Counted from the first letter of the stretch, positions 25,156-33,548 are shown. The stretch is 42,496 bases of DNA from Bacteroidaceae bacterium (GCA_017617235.1 JAFZWQ010000001.1:1-42496); one strand, 5' to 3'. The notes: generated by a model from the sequence alone, not told the origin. Numbers and translations: made by a program.

Positions 25156-26880
25156 TTACCAGAAATACCAATAGAATGTGGCGCAGAGGCCAACAACCAC
25201 GAGGGTACCGATGATGTCGAATGCACCCCAGCTCTGCTTGATGGAAGCCTTGAAGTCCTTGGTGAAGGTGATGGCATCAATCTGTTCCTTGCTGGGAGCA
25301 GGTGTGAACAGGGATACGGCATAGATGAATACCAACAGGAAGACGAGCAGCCAGCACTCGAACACGAGCCAGTTTGTCTGCCAGAACCATGTGGTGTTCT
25401 CCCAGAACGCACCTTCCATCGTGGCACGACCCGTGTCGGTGAATACGTTGGTAACCAGGCGAATCATACCGATTACGAAACCGACAATCATGGTGTATTC
25501 ACCAGCCTTGGGGGTAACTCTCTTACTGAGGATACCGCAGGCGAATACAACAGCCATTGCGGGAGCCAGCAGCGACTGGATGCCCTGCAGGTAGTTGTAC
25601 AGCGTGTCCATACCCATCATGATGGGTAGCCAGGCGAAGCCCAGAATAACCACTACAACGGTAGCTACACGACCGATAAATACATATTGTGCCTCGCTCA
25701 GACCTTGCTTCAGGGGCTTGTAGAAGTCCTCGACGAACAGGGTGGCACAGCTGTTGAAGAAGGCTGCCAGAGAGGCCACCAGAGCGCAAATGAATCCGAT
25801 GGTTACGATACCCTTGATACCAGCGGGCAGCACCTGCTGTACCATGATGGCAAAGGCTGCATCGGTCTCCTGCATCTGGAAGGCACCTTTCTCGGCCAGT
25901 GCTGCTGCAATCATACCGGGGATGAGGAACATGAAGCAGGGGAGTACCTTGAAGAAACCTGCGGCAATGGTACCGCGACGTGCGCGCTTCATCACCTCGG
26001 CATTGTCCTCACCGGGAACCTGACCCAGTACACGTTGTACGATGTGCTGGTCGGTACACCAGTACCAGAAACCGATGATGCAGGCACCCAGGAATACCAC
26101 GAAGCCAGGATATTCGGCATACATCGAGTCACCCTCTTCCCAGTGGAACATGTGTGTGGTGCCGTAGCCGTTATTCAACTGACCGCAGTAATCCATCATG
26201 CTGGTCCAACCTTCGACAATGCTGCCGCCGCCCAGGGTAGCCAAACCCAGGAACAGCACGAGGAACGAACCGATGATGAGGATGGGGGTCTGTATGCTGG
26301 AGAGGGTCATCACACCCTTCATGCCGCCGAATACGGTGAACACAGCGGTGATGAGAATCAGACCAATGGCTCCGTACCAGAAGTTCAGGCCCCAGAGATA
26401 TTTGAAGAAGATACCACCCGTCAGGGCTGTTACACTCACCTTCGTCAGGATGTAAGCCACCAGCGTGATGACAGACAGCCAGTAACCCGTACGCTTGGTG
26501 TAGCGGAACTTCAGGAAGTCGGGCATGGTGATAATCTTGCCCATCTTGTTAATCAGCAGCTGATAGAAAGGTACGAACAGCCAACCGAGGATGAGAATCA
26601 TCCATCCCTGCATCTCCCAGTGTGCCATACCCACACCGCTCTTGGCGCCTGTACCGGCCAGACCTACAAGGTGCTCGGAACCGATGTTGGCGGCAAAGAT
26701 AGCCATACCGATTACATACCAGGGTTCGCCCTTACCGAAGAGGTAGGCCGAAGAGTCCTCGCCCTTTTGGGCTTTCTTGTCTTTGACGATAGAGTGGTAC
26801 ACCGCCCAAACCACGCCAAACAGGCCGATGGCGAGTACCGCCCAGTCGAGCCAAATAAATTCAGTTGAACTCCAATTCAT
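25156..26880 (-). CDS. Sodium/solute symporter (SSS family), probable arabinose transporter
   Basis: 574-aa inner-membrane protein with about 14 hydrophobic segments. The SSS core is visible: WYVIGMAIFAANIGSEHLVGLAGTGAKSG (about 52-80), MPDFLKFRYTKRTGYWLS (119-136), VFTVFGGMKGVMTLSSIQTPILI, and the sodium-site-like CALVASLAAFFNSCATLFVEDFY. Best read as an SGLT/AraP-like sodium:sugar symporter because of its place in the araBAD operon. Substrate is inferred from context. It lies between a GC-rich element upstream and the GxxExxY element downstream. Confidence 0.88.
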   Translation of the reverse strand: MNWSSTEFIWLDWAVLAIGLFGVVWAVYHSIVKDKKAQKGEDSSAYLFGKGEPWYVIGMAIFAANIGSEHLVGLAGTGAKSGVGMAHWEMQGWMILILGWLFVPFYQLLINKMGKIITMPDFLKFRYTKRTGYWLSVITLVAYILTKVSVTALTGGIFFKYLWGLNFWYGAIGLILITAVFTVFGGMKGVMTLSSIQTPILIIGSFLVLFLGLATLGGGSIVEGWTSMMDYCGQLNNGYGTTHMFHWEEGDSMYAEYPGFVVFLGACIIGFWYWCTDQHIVQRVLGQVPGEDNAEVMKRARRGTIAAGFFKVLPCFMFLIPGMIAAALAEKGAFQMQETDAAFAIMVQQVLPAGIKGIVTIGFICALVASLAAFFNSCATLFVEDFYKPLKQGLSEAQYVFIGRVATVVVVILGFAWLPIMMGMDTLYNYLQGIQSLLAPAMAVVFACGILSKRVTPKAGEYTMIVGFVIGMIRLVTNVFTDTGRATMEGAFWENTTWFWQTNWLVFECWLLVFLLVFIYAVSLFTPAPSKEQIDAITFTKDFKASIKQSWGAFDIIGTLVVVGLCATFYWYFW

Positions 26881-26884
26881 AATG

Positions 26885-27005
26885 CAGCCCCCCTCTTATC
26901 CCCCGAGGGGGAAGACCATATAGGGGCTTGGGTCTATTGTTACTAATAATTATTATCCGTTTTCAAGCAGTCCTTCTCCTTCCCTCGGGGAGGCTGGGAG
27001 GGGGT
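26885..27005. mobile_element. GC-rich inverted-arm intergenic element, copy 2
   Basis: Fills the xylE-SSS gap. The left arm (26885-26918) is identical over 34 nt to copy 1. The right arm (26970-27005, TCCCTCGGGGAGG ... GGGAGGGGG) is its imperfect inverse, around AT-rich sequence. It also keeps the short hairpin AGACC/GGTCT seen in copy 1. Confidence 0.7.
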
Positions 27006-27007
27006 CT

Positions 27008-28471
27008 TTATTTTCTTGTTTTCCAGAGCCGGCTCATGTCCTCCAGCGTCTTGCCTTTGGTTTCGGGAACCAGTCGCCATACGAAGATGGCTGCGACAAT
27101 GCAGATGAGTCCGTAGAGACCATAAGTGAACCAATGTCCGAAGTTCTCATCACTACCGAGGTGCATGTTGAACATCGGCACGAAGGTCGAGCTGACGATG
27201 AAGTTGAATATCCACTGGAAAGCCACAGCGATAGCTACAGCACCACCACGGATGGTGTTGGGGAAAATCTCGGCAATGAGTACCCACGTGATGGGGCCCC
27301 ACGAGAACATGAACGAAGCCGAATAAATCAGCAGCGATGCGGCTGTGACTAAGGCCAGACTCTCGTTGCCGAAGGTGATGGCTACGCCCAGGGCACCCAG
27401 CGCCATTCCAAGCGAACCGGAGATGAGCAGCGGCTTGCGGCCCCATTTCTCAACGGTGAACACAGCCACCAGAGTGAACGAGATGTTGATGATGCCCATG
27501 AATACGGTCAGCATCATCGGGTCGTCCATACCCATATCGCCAAAGATGCGAGGTGCGTAGTACAGCACGGCGTTGATGCCAACGGCCTGCTGGAACACGC
27601 TGAGCATGATGCCCACGAAGATACACATAGCACCATAGGTCATCAGTTTCTCGGTCTTCACCACCATCGTGTCCTTGATGTCCTGCAGAATCTGTGCGGC
27701 CTTGCTTGTGCCGTTAATCTTGGCAAGAATACGGGAAGCCACATCGTCGCGACCAATCGATACCAGATAACGCGGAGTCTCAGGAACAAAGCAGATGAGC
27801 AGGGCGAAGAGTCCTGCGGGTACTGCCTCGCTTCCGAACATGTAGCGCCATCCTGTGGTCACCGTCCATTGTGCGGCGGGATTGATGGCGGCAATGCCCT
27901 TACCCATCTCCTCCACCAGCGGCTGGATGTGGTCGCCCAGGATGAAGAAGTTCACGAAATAAACCACCAGCTGACCGAAGATGATGGCGAACTGGTTCCA
28001 GCTTACCAACATACCTCTTATATTAGAGGGAGCCACCTCACCGATGTACATAGGACAGATGGCTGAGGCCAGACCTACGCCGATACCGCCTATCACGCGA
28101 TAGAAGTTGAACATGATGAGCAGCGAATAGGTAGGCTCACCATAGTTGAAGAACAGGAACTCGGGTTCCATACTGCCCAATGCAGAGATGAAGAACAACA
28201 AACCTGCGATAATCAGCGAGCGTTTACGTCCTAAGTTCGTGGCCAGGAGGCCCGACAGAGATGAACCGATAATACATCCGATGAGTGCGCTGGCGGAAGT
28301 GAATCCGTGCCAACCGTCGGTATAGGTGAAGTCCTTGGCTTCCATGAAGAAGGCCTGCAGACCCTTTTCGGCACCCGATATTACAGCGGTGTCGTACCCG
28401 AAGAGCAAGCCTCCGAGTACGGCAACCATCACAATACTTATCAAATAGCCTTTGCTACCCTTATCTTTCAT
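27008..28471 (-). CDS. xylE: MFS sugar:proton symporter (XylE/GLUT family)
   Basis: 487-aa 12-helix transporter. Sugar-porter signatures: GGLLFGYDTAVISG, NLGRKRSLI after helix 2, PETPRYL in the central loop, QQAVGINAVLYYAPRIF (helix 7), EKWGRKPLL, and VPETKGKTLEDM at the C-terminus. In E. coli XylE the QQ...N motif binds D-xylose; here arabinose or xylose is likely from the operon. The start MKDKGSKGYLIS was chosen because the 16 upstream residues (MCSVFSVCSVHKNEMI) come from the 9-nt repeat element; an ATG 6 nt upstream is also possible. Confidence 0.9.
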   Translation of the reverse strand: MKDKGSKGYLISIVMVAVLGGLLFGYDTAVISGAEKGLQAFFMEAKDFTYTDGWHGFTSASALIGCIIGSSLSGLLATNLGRKRSLIIAGLLFFISALGSMEPEFLFFNYGEPTYSLLIMFNFYRVIGGIGVGLASAICPMYIGEVAPSNIRGMLVSWNQFAIIFGQLVVYFVNFFILGDHIQPLVEEMGKGIAAINPAAQWTVTTGWRYMFGSEAVPAGLFALLICFVPETPRYLVSIGRDDVASRILAKINGTSKAAQILQDIKDTMVVKTEKLMTYGAMCIFVGIMLSVFQQAVGINAVLYYAPRIFGDMGMDDPMMLTVFMGIINISFTLVAVFTVEKWGRKPLLISGSLGMALGALGVAITFGNESLALVTAASLLIYSASFMFSWGPITWVLIAEIFPNTIRGGAVAIAVAFQWIFNFIVSSTFVPMFNMHLGSDENFGHWFTYGLYGLICIVAAIFVWRLVPETKGKTLEDMSRLWKTRK

Positions 28472-28618
28472 AATCATTTCATTCTTATGCACAGAGCACA
28501 CAGAGAAAACAGAGCACACAGAGGTTTATACCTTTTTGGATTTGTGCTATCATCTTCTTCTTTCTCTTTAATCTCTCTGTCTCTGTTACCTCTGTCTTCT
28601 CTGCGTTCTCTGTGCTTA
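28472..28618. mobile_element. 9-nt-repeat element without a gene (empty copy)
   Basis: Same inverted arms as 24609-25150 (28472-28551 and 28564-28618), separated here by 12 bp. It keeps GTATAAACC, GCACAAATCC and the bases corresponding to the end of the GxxExxY gene, so it looks like an internally deleted or never-filled copy. It occupies the whole galM-xylE gap, including the galM stop codon, and could form a long RNA hairpin within the operon transcript. Confidence 0.75.
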
Positions 28619-29782
28619 TTTAACAGAGAACTTATAAGTGCAATGGCTGACGTATGTGTCACCGGGATTCAGCGTGGCGCTGGGCCAGCCTTCCAGGTTG
28701 CTCTTGTTGGGCGTGTCGGGATACTTCTGGGTTTCCAGACAGATGGCTGCGTGCTGGTTGTATGTGATGCCCTTCTTGCCCACAGCACTGCCGTCCAGGA
28801 AGTTACCGCTGTACACCTGTATGCCGGGTTCGTCGGTGAATACCTCCATCAGGATGCCCGTTTCGGGGCTGTAGATGCTGGCAGCCACCTGGCTCATGTC
28901 GCCCTTGGTGTTCAGGCACCAGTTGTGGTCGAATCCGTTGCCGTTCTTAATCTGCTCGAACTCGAAGTTCTTGATGTCCTGACCCACGCTGTGTGCTGTG
29001 CGGAAGTCCATCGGAGTGCCCTCTACGGGAGCAATCTCACCCGTTGTCATGAATGTAGCGTCCACCGGGGTATAGGTGTCGGCATTCACGTAGAGGTCGT
29101 GGTTGGTGATGGCCTCTTCGGGGTTGCCGTTCAGGTTGAAGTAGCTGTGGTTTGTCATGTTGATGACGGTGGGTGCGTTCGTCGTTGCCTCGTAGCAAAT
29201 CTCCAGGGCATTGTCGTCCGTCAGGCTGTACACCACCGTTGCTGTTACCTCGCCGGGGAAGTTGTTGTCGCCGTCGGGGCTCACCAGCTTCAGCTGCAGA
29301 CAGCTCTCTGTGGCAGCCTCCACTTCGTAAACCTTATACTGCCATCCGTCGGGACCGCCGTGCAGACAGTGTCCGAAGTTGTTCTGCGGCAGCTGTATCT
29401 CCTTGCCGTCCACGGTAATCTTGCCCTGTGCGATGCGGTTGGCATAGCGTCCGATGGCTGCACCAAAGTCGCTGGGGTGGTTCTCCTTGTCGGCAAAGGT
29501 CTGCACGTTGTCGAAGGCCAGCACCACGTCCTTCATCTCACCGTTCTTGTCGGGAACCATGATGCTTACCACGCGACCGCCGAAGTTGGTGATGCACACC
29601 TCCATGCCGTTGTTGTTTCTCAGCGTGTAGAGCTTGGTCTCCATGCTGTCAATGGTCATTTCAAAGTCTGCGGGGTTCAGTCCCGAGGCGGTCAGTTCGG
29701 CCTCCTGCGTCTTTGTCTGGCACGATGCCATCACGGCCATTGCCGACAGGGCAAAAAGCACGTTTTTTACGATTGTTTTCAT
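28616..29782 (-). CDS. galM: Aldose 1-epimerase lipoprotein (exported mutarotase)
   Basis: 388-aa mutarotase with a lipoprotein signal peptide (lipobox VMASC, Cys21), so it acts in the periplasm or at the outer membrane. Catalytic residues: His141 (HGGPDGW), His212 (NHSYFNL), and base Glu350 (CLETQKYPD). It interconverts alpha and beta sugar anomers before uptake. First gene of the arabinose operon. A second, cytoplasmic mutarotase lies in the gal operon (36629-37708). The last codons and stop adjoin the repeat element. Confidence 0.93.
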   Translation of the reverse strand: MKTIVKNVLFALSAMAVMASCQTKTQEAELTASGLNPADFEMTIDSMETKLYTLRNNNGMEVCITNFGGRVVSIMVPDKNGEMKDVVLAFDNVQTFADKENHPSDFGAAIGRYANRIAQGKITVDGKEIQLPQNNFGHCLHGGPDGWQYKVYEVEAATESCLQLKLVSPDGDNNFPGEVTATVVYSLTDDNALEICYEATTNAPTVINMTNHSYFNLNGNPEEAITNHDLYVNADTYTPVDATFMTTGEIAPVEGTPMDFRTAHSVGQDIKNFEFEQIKNGNGFDHNWCLNTKGDMSQVAASIYSPETGILMEVFTDEPGIQVYSGNFLDGSAVGKKGITYNQHAAICLETQKYPDTPNKSNLEGWPSATLNPGDTYVSHCTYKFSVK

Positions 29783-29825
29783 ACTTTTCTATATTTAATT
29801 TAAAGATAAATGCACATTTCGGTCT

Positions 29826-29857
29826 CAAATATACGAATAAGTGCGCACAATGCCAAA
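29826..29857 (-). promoter_or_regulatory. Arabinose operon promoter
   Basis: Minus-strand TTTG (29854-29857), 20 bp, TATATTTG (29826-29833), giving a leader of about 40 nt before galM. It would drive galM-xylE-SSS-GxxExxY-araD-araA-araB. No arabinose regulator gene is in the window and no operator is recognised. Confidence 0.75.
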
Positions 29858-29878
29858 TTCTGAGCCGTCAAAATGCCA

Positions 29879-30066
29879 TTATTCTTTAGTTATGTATTTA
29901 AAATCCGCCGTATCTGTGGGTTGGAAAAATATGTTCGACCATTCGTCTGAGTATTTAATGAGCTGCACCTCCGTTTTATTGTCGGGCGAGAAGTAGATGT
30001 CGTCATCACTGCGATACCCATGGTGCAGCACAATACGGCCGCCCACATCATTACCTTCTTTTTCAT
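29879..30066 (-). pseudogene. Possible frameshifted small lipoprotein-like gene
   Basis: From 30066 the frame reads MKKKVMMWAAVLCCTMGIAVMTT, like a signal peptide. A second, overlapping frame then reads DDDIYFSPDNKTEVQLIKY followed by WSNIFFQPTDTADF and ends ITKE with a stop at 29879. The second frame looks protein-like but has no ATG of its own. One indel would join them. It fills part of the 424-bp gap between the arabinose operon promoter and the terminator at 30115. It is not recognised, and may be a chance reading. Confidence 0.35.
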
Positions 30067-30114
30067 AATTCTATTTATCTAATCGTTAAGTTGTTAGTTC
30101 ACGCCGCTAAGTTA

Positions 30115-30153
30115 CAAAAAAAAGCGCTACTCTCAACGGAATAGCGCCTTTTT
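30115..30153. terminator. Terminator downstream of the C10 protease gene
   Basis: AGCGCTA/TAGCGC stem with an A-run before (30115-30122) and T-run after (30147-30153), so usable from both sides. It shares the AGCGCC core with the terminators at 6081 and 6946. Confidence 0.7.
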
Positions 30154-30154
30154 T

Positions 30155-30212
30155 TGTTCAATGTTCAATGTTCAATTTTCAATCTTCAATTTTCAATCTT
30201 CAATTTTCAATT
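30155..30212. repeat. TTCAATG/TTCAATTT short tandem repeat
   Basis: Three TTCAATG-type units then alternating TTCAATTT and TTCAATC units up to the C10 protease stop codon. Confidence 0.75.
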
Positions 30213-32912
30213 TATTACCTTTCGGACGACGACGGTGCCGTCGGGCTTGAGCTCGCGACTGATGACGAGCCCCCTGTGGTTGGCAGAGACGCGACGGCCC
30301 TGCAGGTCGTATGTTGAGGTGAAGGGCAGGGTAGTGGTCGGAAGCGTCTCGATGCCAGAGCCCTCTTCTACCACGTTGAAGTAGATGGCAGTATCGTCTA
30401 TTGGCATATAATTAGAACTTCCGTACAGATTATAGGTCAATATCAGATAGTATCTGCCTCCAACCTCCAGGTTGTCGAATGAATCCGTACGTGATTCGGA
30501 CTCCCCGACACCCAGCGTTATATTAACGCCCTTGTATTTCAGATATTTGCCCTGCCCCGATGCATCCACCTGATACAGTTCAATCCACAGGCCACCGTTT
30601 TCCAGAGCAGCCGTTCCTGTGTTCTGAACCGTGTACTCGGCATTCACCGTTGTCCCTTCTATGTCGCCGTTGGCGTTGGCATTGGTCAGGGCGATGCTGC
30701 CCGTCATGACGGGTGCAGGTGCCGCGGGATCTACGACATCAAAGTACGTATTGTTTTCATTTAAATATGTATAGGTTTTGCCCCCGTCTAGGGTATATCG
30801 TAGATTCACGCAATAAGCGCCGCCAAACTCCAGGTTTTTAAATGATGTTCTGATGGTGGCGTTGTTGCCAGGGTTGATGTTTGCTATTTGGCTTTTGTAG
30901 TCAATCCTGTTCCACTTTTTTGTCTCTGTGTCACGTTTATATAAAACTATAAAGACCCAGTCATCTACGAAGGCTCCATCGCCAATATTCTGGAACTCTG
31001 CCGAGATGTTGACTGTGGTCTCTTCCACAACGTTCTTGCTGTTGGCATTGGTCAGGGTGGTGGTTCCCGTCAGCAGCGGCTTTACACCTTCATCTTCTTC
31101 TATGATGGTGATGCTGCCTATGGCAAAAGTGGTAAATCCCCCATCATCGTTTTTTAAATACAATTTCAATGTCTTCGTACCTGCAGATTTCGGCTTAAAG
31201 TCGATGTCGAACGTTGCTGTTTCCCCAGCTTCTGCCTCAAATATCCGTCCGCCTGCGATGACGTTGTCAACGGCCAGATAGACATAATTGTTGAAGTATG
31301 AACCGTTGTTCGTAATCTGTGCCTGCACATTCACCGTGGTATAGATTTTTGTGCTGTCAATGGGAGCAAATGTTCCGCTCAGGTTGATACTGGGTTCCGT
31401 CAACGTCAGCGTATTGCCGCTGATGGTGGCTTTGATGCGATAGACGTTCGATCCCCAGCAGGGTTCCCAATCTTCAGAGTTTTCAGTATAACTCACTGGG
31501 GTAATATAATAGTCGCCGTCTTCTAAACCCGCCCCAAAGTCGAAAGAATCGAACAGTAATGAACTATGGCCATAATAAGGCATAATCGTTTCTTCCGATT
31601 GGGAAACCAGCATTTTTACGGCCTCTCCACCAGGTTTGTACAATCCAAGGCCAAGACGGAACTGATGTTCAAAGCAGGTCTGGTTGTATCCTCGGATGCT
31701 GATAGATAGCCCTATGAAGTCTTCCGACGGGGAATTACGTACGTAGCTGCTTTCTCCCTTATTGGTAATGCCCAAGATGTCGAACCGCTCGGCAAACTTC
31801 TCGCCCGTGCTGTGCTGTATACCCACGAAGGCCGCCTGTTCGAAGCTATAACCGTCATCGCCGTATGAGTAAGTGAGACCTTTGCTATTTGGATTGAGCA
31901 CAGACAGCAGGTAGTATCCGTTGCCATCGCCGTTCCATCCCCAGTTGATGTGGAACATACCGTCGCCGTCGTAGCCGTCCACCACAAAGCCATGGCCACC
32001 ATATGTATGAAATCCTAAATAGAATACTGGTCGGCTGTTGGCCAATTCGTCATAGATGAGATTTTCCCACTCACTGGCACTGAAGTCAACGCGTTTCTGC
32101 TCGTGCACGGTCTCGTCATAGCCGAAATAGTCTTGCAGCACTTTGGCGACCAGATTGGCAGGAGAACCACTGGCCTCTGCATGATATTCCGTCTGCATGG
32201 CATAACCGCAGAGTTTCATCAGCGTGGCTACGGCATTCTTCTGTGCTGTTGTCGAACTGCCTTTGTAGTCATCGAGCATGTTGTCCCAGTCGATGTCCGT
32301 CACGGGAATCTCGGGCATGTCGATGCTATCGGAATCAGTGGTATAGGCAGGGATGGTCTTTGTTGTGCGGTCGGGATACTTGTAGTAGTTCAGAATCTGT
32401 GCCATTGCCGTAGCTGCACATCCCGTCGGAGCCTGTATCCCATCGACTATAGGACACATATCATTATAAGGTGTTTCCTGAGACCACGTGGTTATTAGCA
32501 GCGGGTCGATGGCCTCATGGATAGTGCTCGTCGCCTGGGCTGCCGGATATTTGTCGAGCAGGCTCATCTGACGTTCATAGTCCTCCAGCCACGCCTGCAT
32601 GTTGCTGGGGATGTTGTCGGCATCGAACTGACCGTCATCGGCATAGCCCAGGATGGCAGGCGTGCGGTCGTCGCCCGAGGCAATCACAAAACCCTGCCCC
32701 TCACCCACGTTGAACACGTAGTAACTGGCAGTGGCTTGTGCACTCTGTAACTTCAGCGGGGCACGTGCCGCCTTCAACTTTCCACCTTGTGCTATTCGCG
32801 GACGACTGTTCACAAACACCCGCGCCCGCTGCATGGCCTGTTCCTGGCTCACCGGCGCTGCCATCAACACCATCGGCAGCAGCAACAACCAAATTCCAAA
32901 TATCCGTCTCAT
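30207..32912 (-). CDS. C10-family cysteine protease (streptopain-like) with Por-type tail
   Basis: 901-aa exported protease. Signal peptide 1-18; inhibitory propeptide to about 135 (SYYVFNVGEGQGFVIASGDD is typical). The catalytic domain has APTGCAATAMAQ with Cys165, YGGHGFVVDGYDGDGMFH with His307, and NWGWNG with Trp325. It resembles Prevotella interpain and streptococcal SpeB. From about 620 there are two Ig/CARDB-like repeats that each begin LTNAN (LTNANSKNVVEETTVN and LTNANANGDIEGTTVN). The tail YDLQGRRV...GLVISRELKPDG resembles Por-type sorting. Probably a surface or secreted protease for protein degradation. Single-gene unit with its own promoter and terminator. Confidence 0.92.
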   Translation of the reverse strand: MRRIFGIWLLLLPMVLMAAPVSQEQAMQRARVFVNSRPRIAQGGKLKAARAPLKLQSAQATASYYVFNVGEGQGFVIASGDDRTPAILGYADDGQFDADNIPSNMQAWLEDYERQMSLLDKYPAAQATSTIHEAIDPLLITTWSQETPYNDMCPIVDGIQAPTGCAATAMAQILNYYKYPDRTTKTIPAYTTDSDSIDMPEIPVTDIDWDNMLDDYKGSSTTAQKNAVATLMKLCGYAMQTEYHAEASGSPANLVAKVLQDYFGYDETVHEQKRVDFSASEWENLIYDELANSRPVFYLGFHTYGGHGFVVDGYDGDGMFHINWGWNGDGNGYYLLSVLNPNSKGLTYSYGDDGYSFEQAAFVGIQHSTGEKFAERFDILGITNKGESSYVRNSPSEDFIGLSISIRGYNQTCFEHQFRLGLGLYKPGGEAVKMLVSQSEETIMPYYGHSSLLFDSFDFGAGLEDGDYYITPVSYTENSEDWEPCWGSNVYRIKATISGNTLTLTEPSINLSGTFAPIDSTKIYTTVNVQAQITNNGSYFNNYVYLAVDNVIAGGRIFEAEAGETATFDIDFKPKSAGTKTLKLYLKNDDGGFTTFAIGSITIIEEDEGVKPLLTGTTTLTNANSKNVVEETTVNISAEFQNIGDGAFVDDWVFIVLYKRDTETKKWNRIDYKSQIANINPGNNATIRTSFKNLEFGGAYCVNLRYTLDGGKTYTYLNENNTYFDVVDPAAPAPVMTGSIALTNANANGDIEGTTVNAEYTVQNTGTAALENGGLWIELYQVDASGQGKYLKYKGVNITLGVGESESRTDSFDNLEVGGRYYLILTYNLYGSSNYMPIDDTAIYFNVVEEGSGIETLPTTTLPFTSTYDLQGRRVSANHRGLVISRELKPDGTVVVRKVIN

Positions 32913-32978
32913 ATCATTATTTGTTTTAATTCAGATTTAATATCAGGTCGTAATATGTGCTATTTTTTTGTGTTTTGC

Positions 32979-33020
32979 ATCTTTGATGCAAAGATACAAC
33001 ATTTATTTCGTTCTTCCAAA
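32979..33020 (-). promoter_or_regulatory. C10 protease promoter inside a palindrome
   Basis: Minus-strand TTTG (33017-33020), 20 bp, TATCTTTG (32989-32996). The -7 box is one half of a perfect inverted repeat ATCTTTG-ATG-CAAAGAT (32979-32995), so a dimeric regulator could cover the start site. The operator role is inference. Confidence 0.65.
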
Positions 33021-33057
33021 TTTTCCTCCACCTTTTTTATAAATATTTTAGAAGTTT

Positions 33058-33190
33058 AGCTGTTAGCCGTTCGCCCTTTGCCGTTCGCCCTTTGCCGTTC
33101 GCCGTTAGCCCCCCAACGCTAGGCGCGGAGCGATAGTATCGCGAGGCGGGTAGCGTTGTAACGCTCGGGCGGTAGCGTTGGTACGTGGGG
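33058..33190. repeat. GC-rich short-repeat and palindrome cluster
   Basis: Tandem 7-nt pairs (GCCGTTC, GCCCTTT) at 33058-33112, then two perfect palindromes: GCGATA-G-TATCGC (33130-33142) and AGCGTT-GT-AACGCT (33152-33165). GGTAGCGTTG then recurs at about 33171. No gene. The base composition differs sharply from the AT-rich flanks. Confidence 0.6.
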
Positions 33191-33214
33191 TGGGAGTTGT
33201 TTTTGCAATCGGAT

Positions 33215-33376
33215 GGATACAGAATACAGAATACAGTTTTCTCATGAGCACATGAAAATATGGACGTTGAAAATTTACTATATATAATTAATTATATATA
33301 GTAAAAATTATTTCACCCATTCTTGCCAAGTGATGATACCCGTCCCCTAAAAAACTGTATTCTGTATTCTGTATCC
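33215..33376. mobile_element. 162-bp element with 26-bp perfect inverted ends
   Basis: Left end 33215-33240 and right end 33351-33376 are exact reverse complements over 26 nt. Each is built from 7-nt units ATACAGA (GGATACAGAATACAG...). Between them is a 32-bp perfect palindrome at 33274-33305 (TTTACTATATATAATT and its complement). There is no ORF. MITE-like, but no target duplication is obvious. Confidence 0.7.
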
Positions 33377-33400
33377 AATTGTGTGTCTTTTGGGGATTTA

Positions 33401-33473
33401 GTTGACTCTCCCTGCTGGGATGAGTTGACAACTTTCACTGGAGAGTTTGACTCTTTTCCTGAAAGAGTTGACT
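33401..33473 (+). promoter_or_regulatory. Four phased TTGAC boxes
   Basis: TTGAC at 33402, 33425, 33447 and 33468, spaced 23, 22 and 21 bp, mostly as GAGTTGACT. Pairs of arms (CTCTCC/GGAGAG and ACTCTTT/AAAGAGT) could form hairpins. The regular two-turn spacing resembles an operator or iteron array. Function is unknown. Confidence 0.4.
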
Positions 33474-33527
33474 GTTATAAAAAAAGCTCCATTTCATCGG
33501 GGATTTTGCCATGCGGCGGGGGATAAC

Positions 33528-33548
33528 TTTTATACCAAAGGTATAAAA
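33528..33548. promoter_or_regulatory. 9-bp perfect inverted repeat overlapping a -7-like box
   Basis: TTTTATACC-AAA-GGTATAAAA. The minus strand reads TACCTTTG within it, a -7-like box. No gene start follows closely on the minus strand, so it may be an operator or a relic. Confidence 0.4.

Noticed and set aside
28472-28519. Upstream ATG of the MFS transporter giving MCSVFSVCSVHKNE
   Set aside because: The residues are translated CTCTGTG repeat arm; the hydrophobic protein starts properly at MKDKGSKG.
33058-33190. Possible second CRISPR array
   Set aside because: Units are 7-14 nt with no spacers of constant length; it is simple-sequence repeat and palindromes.
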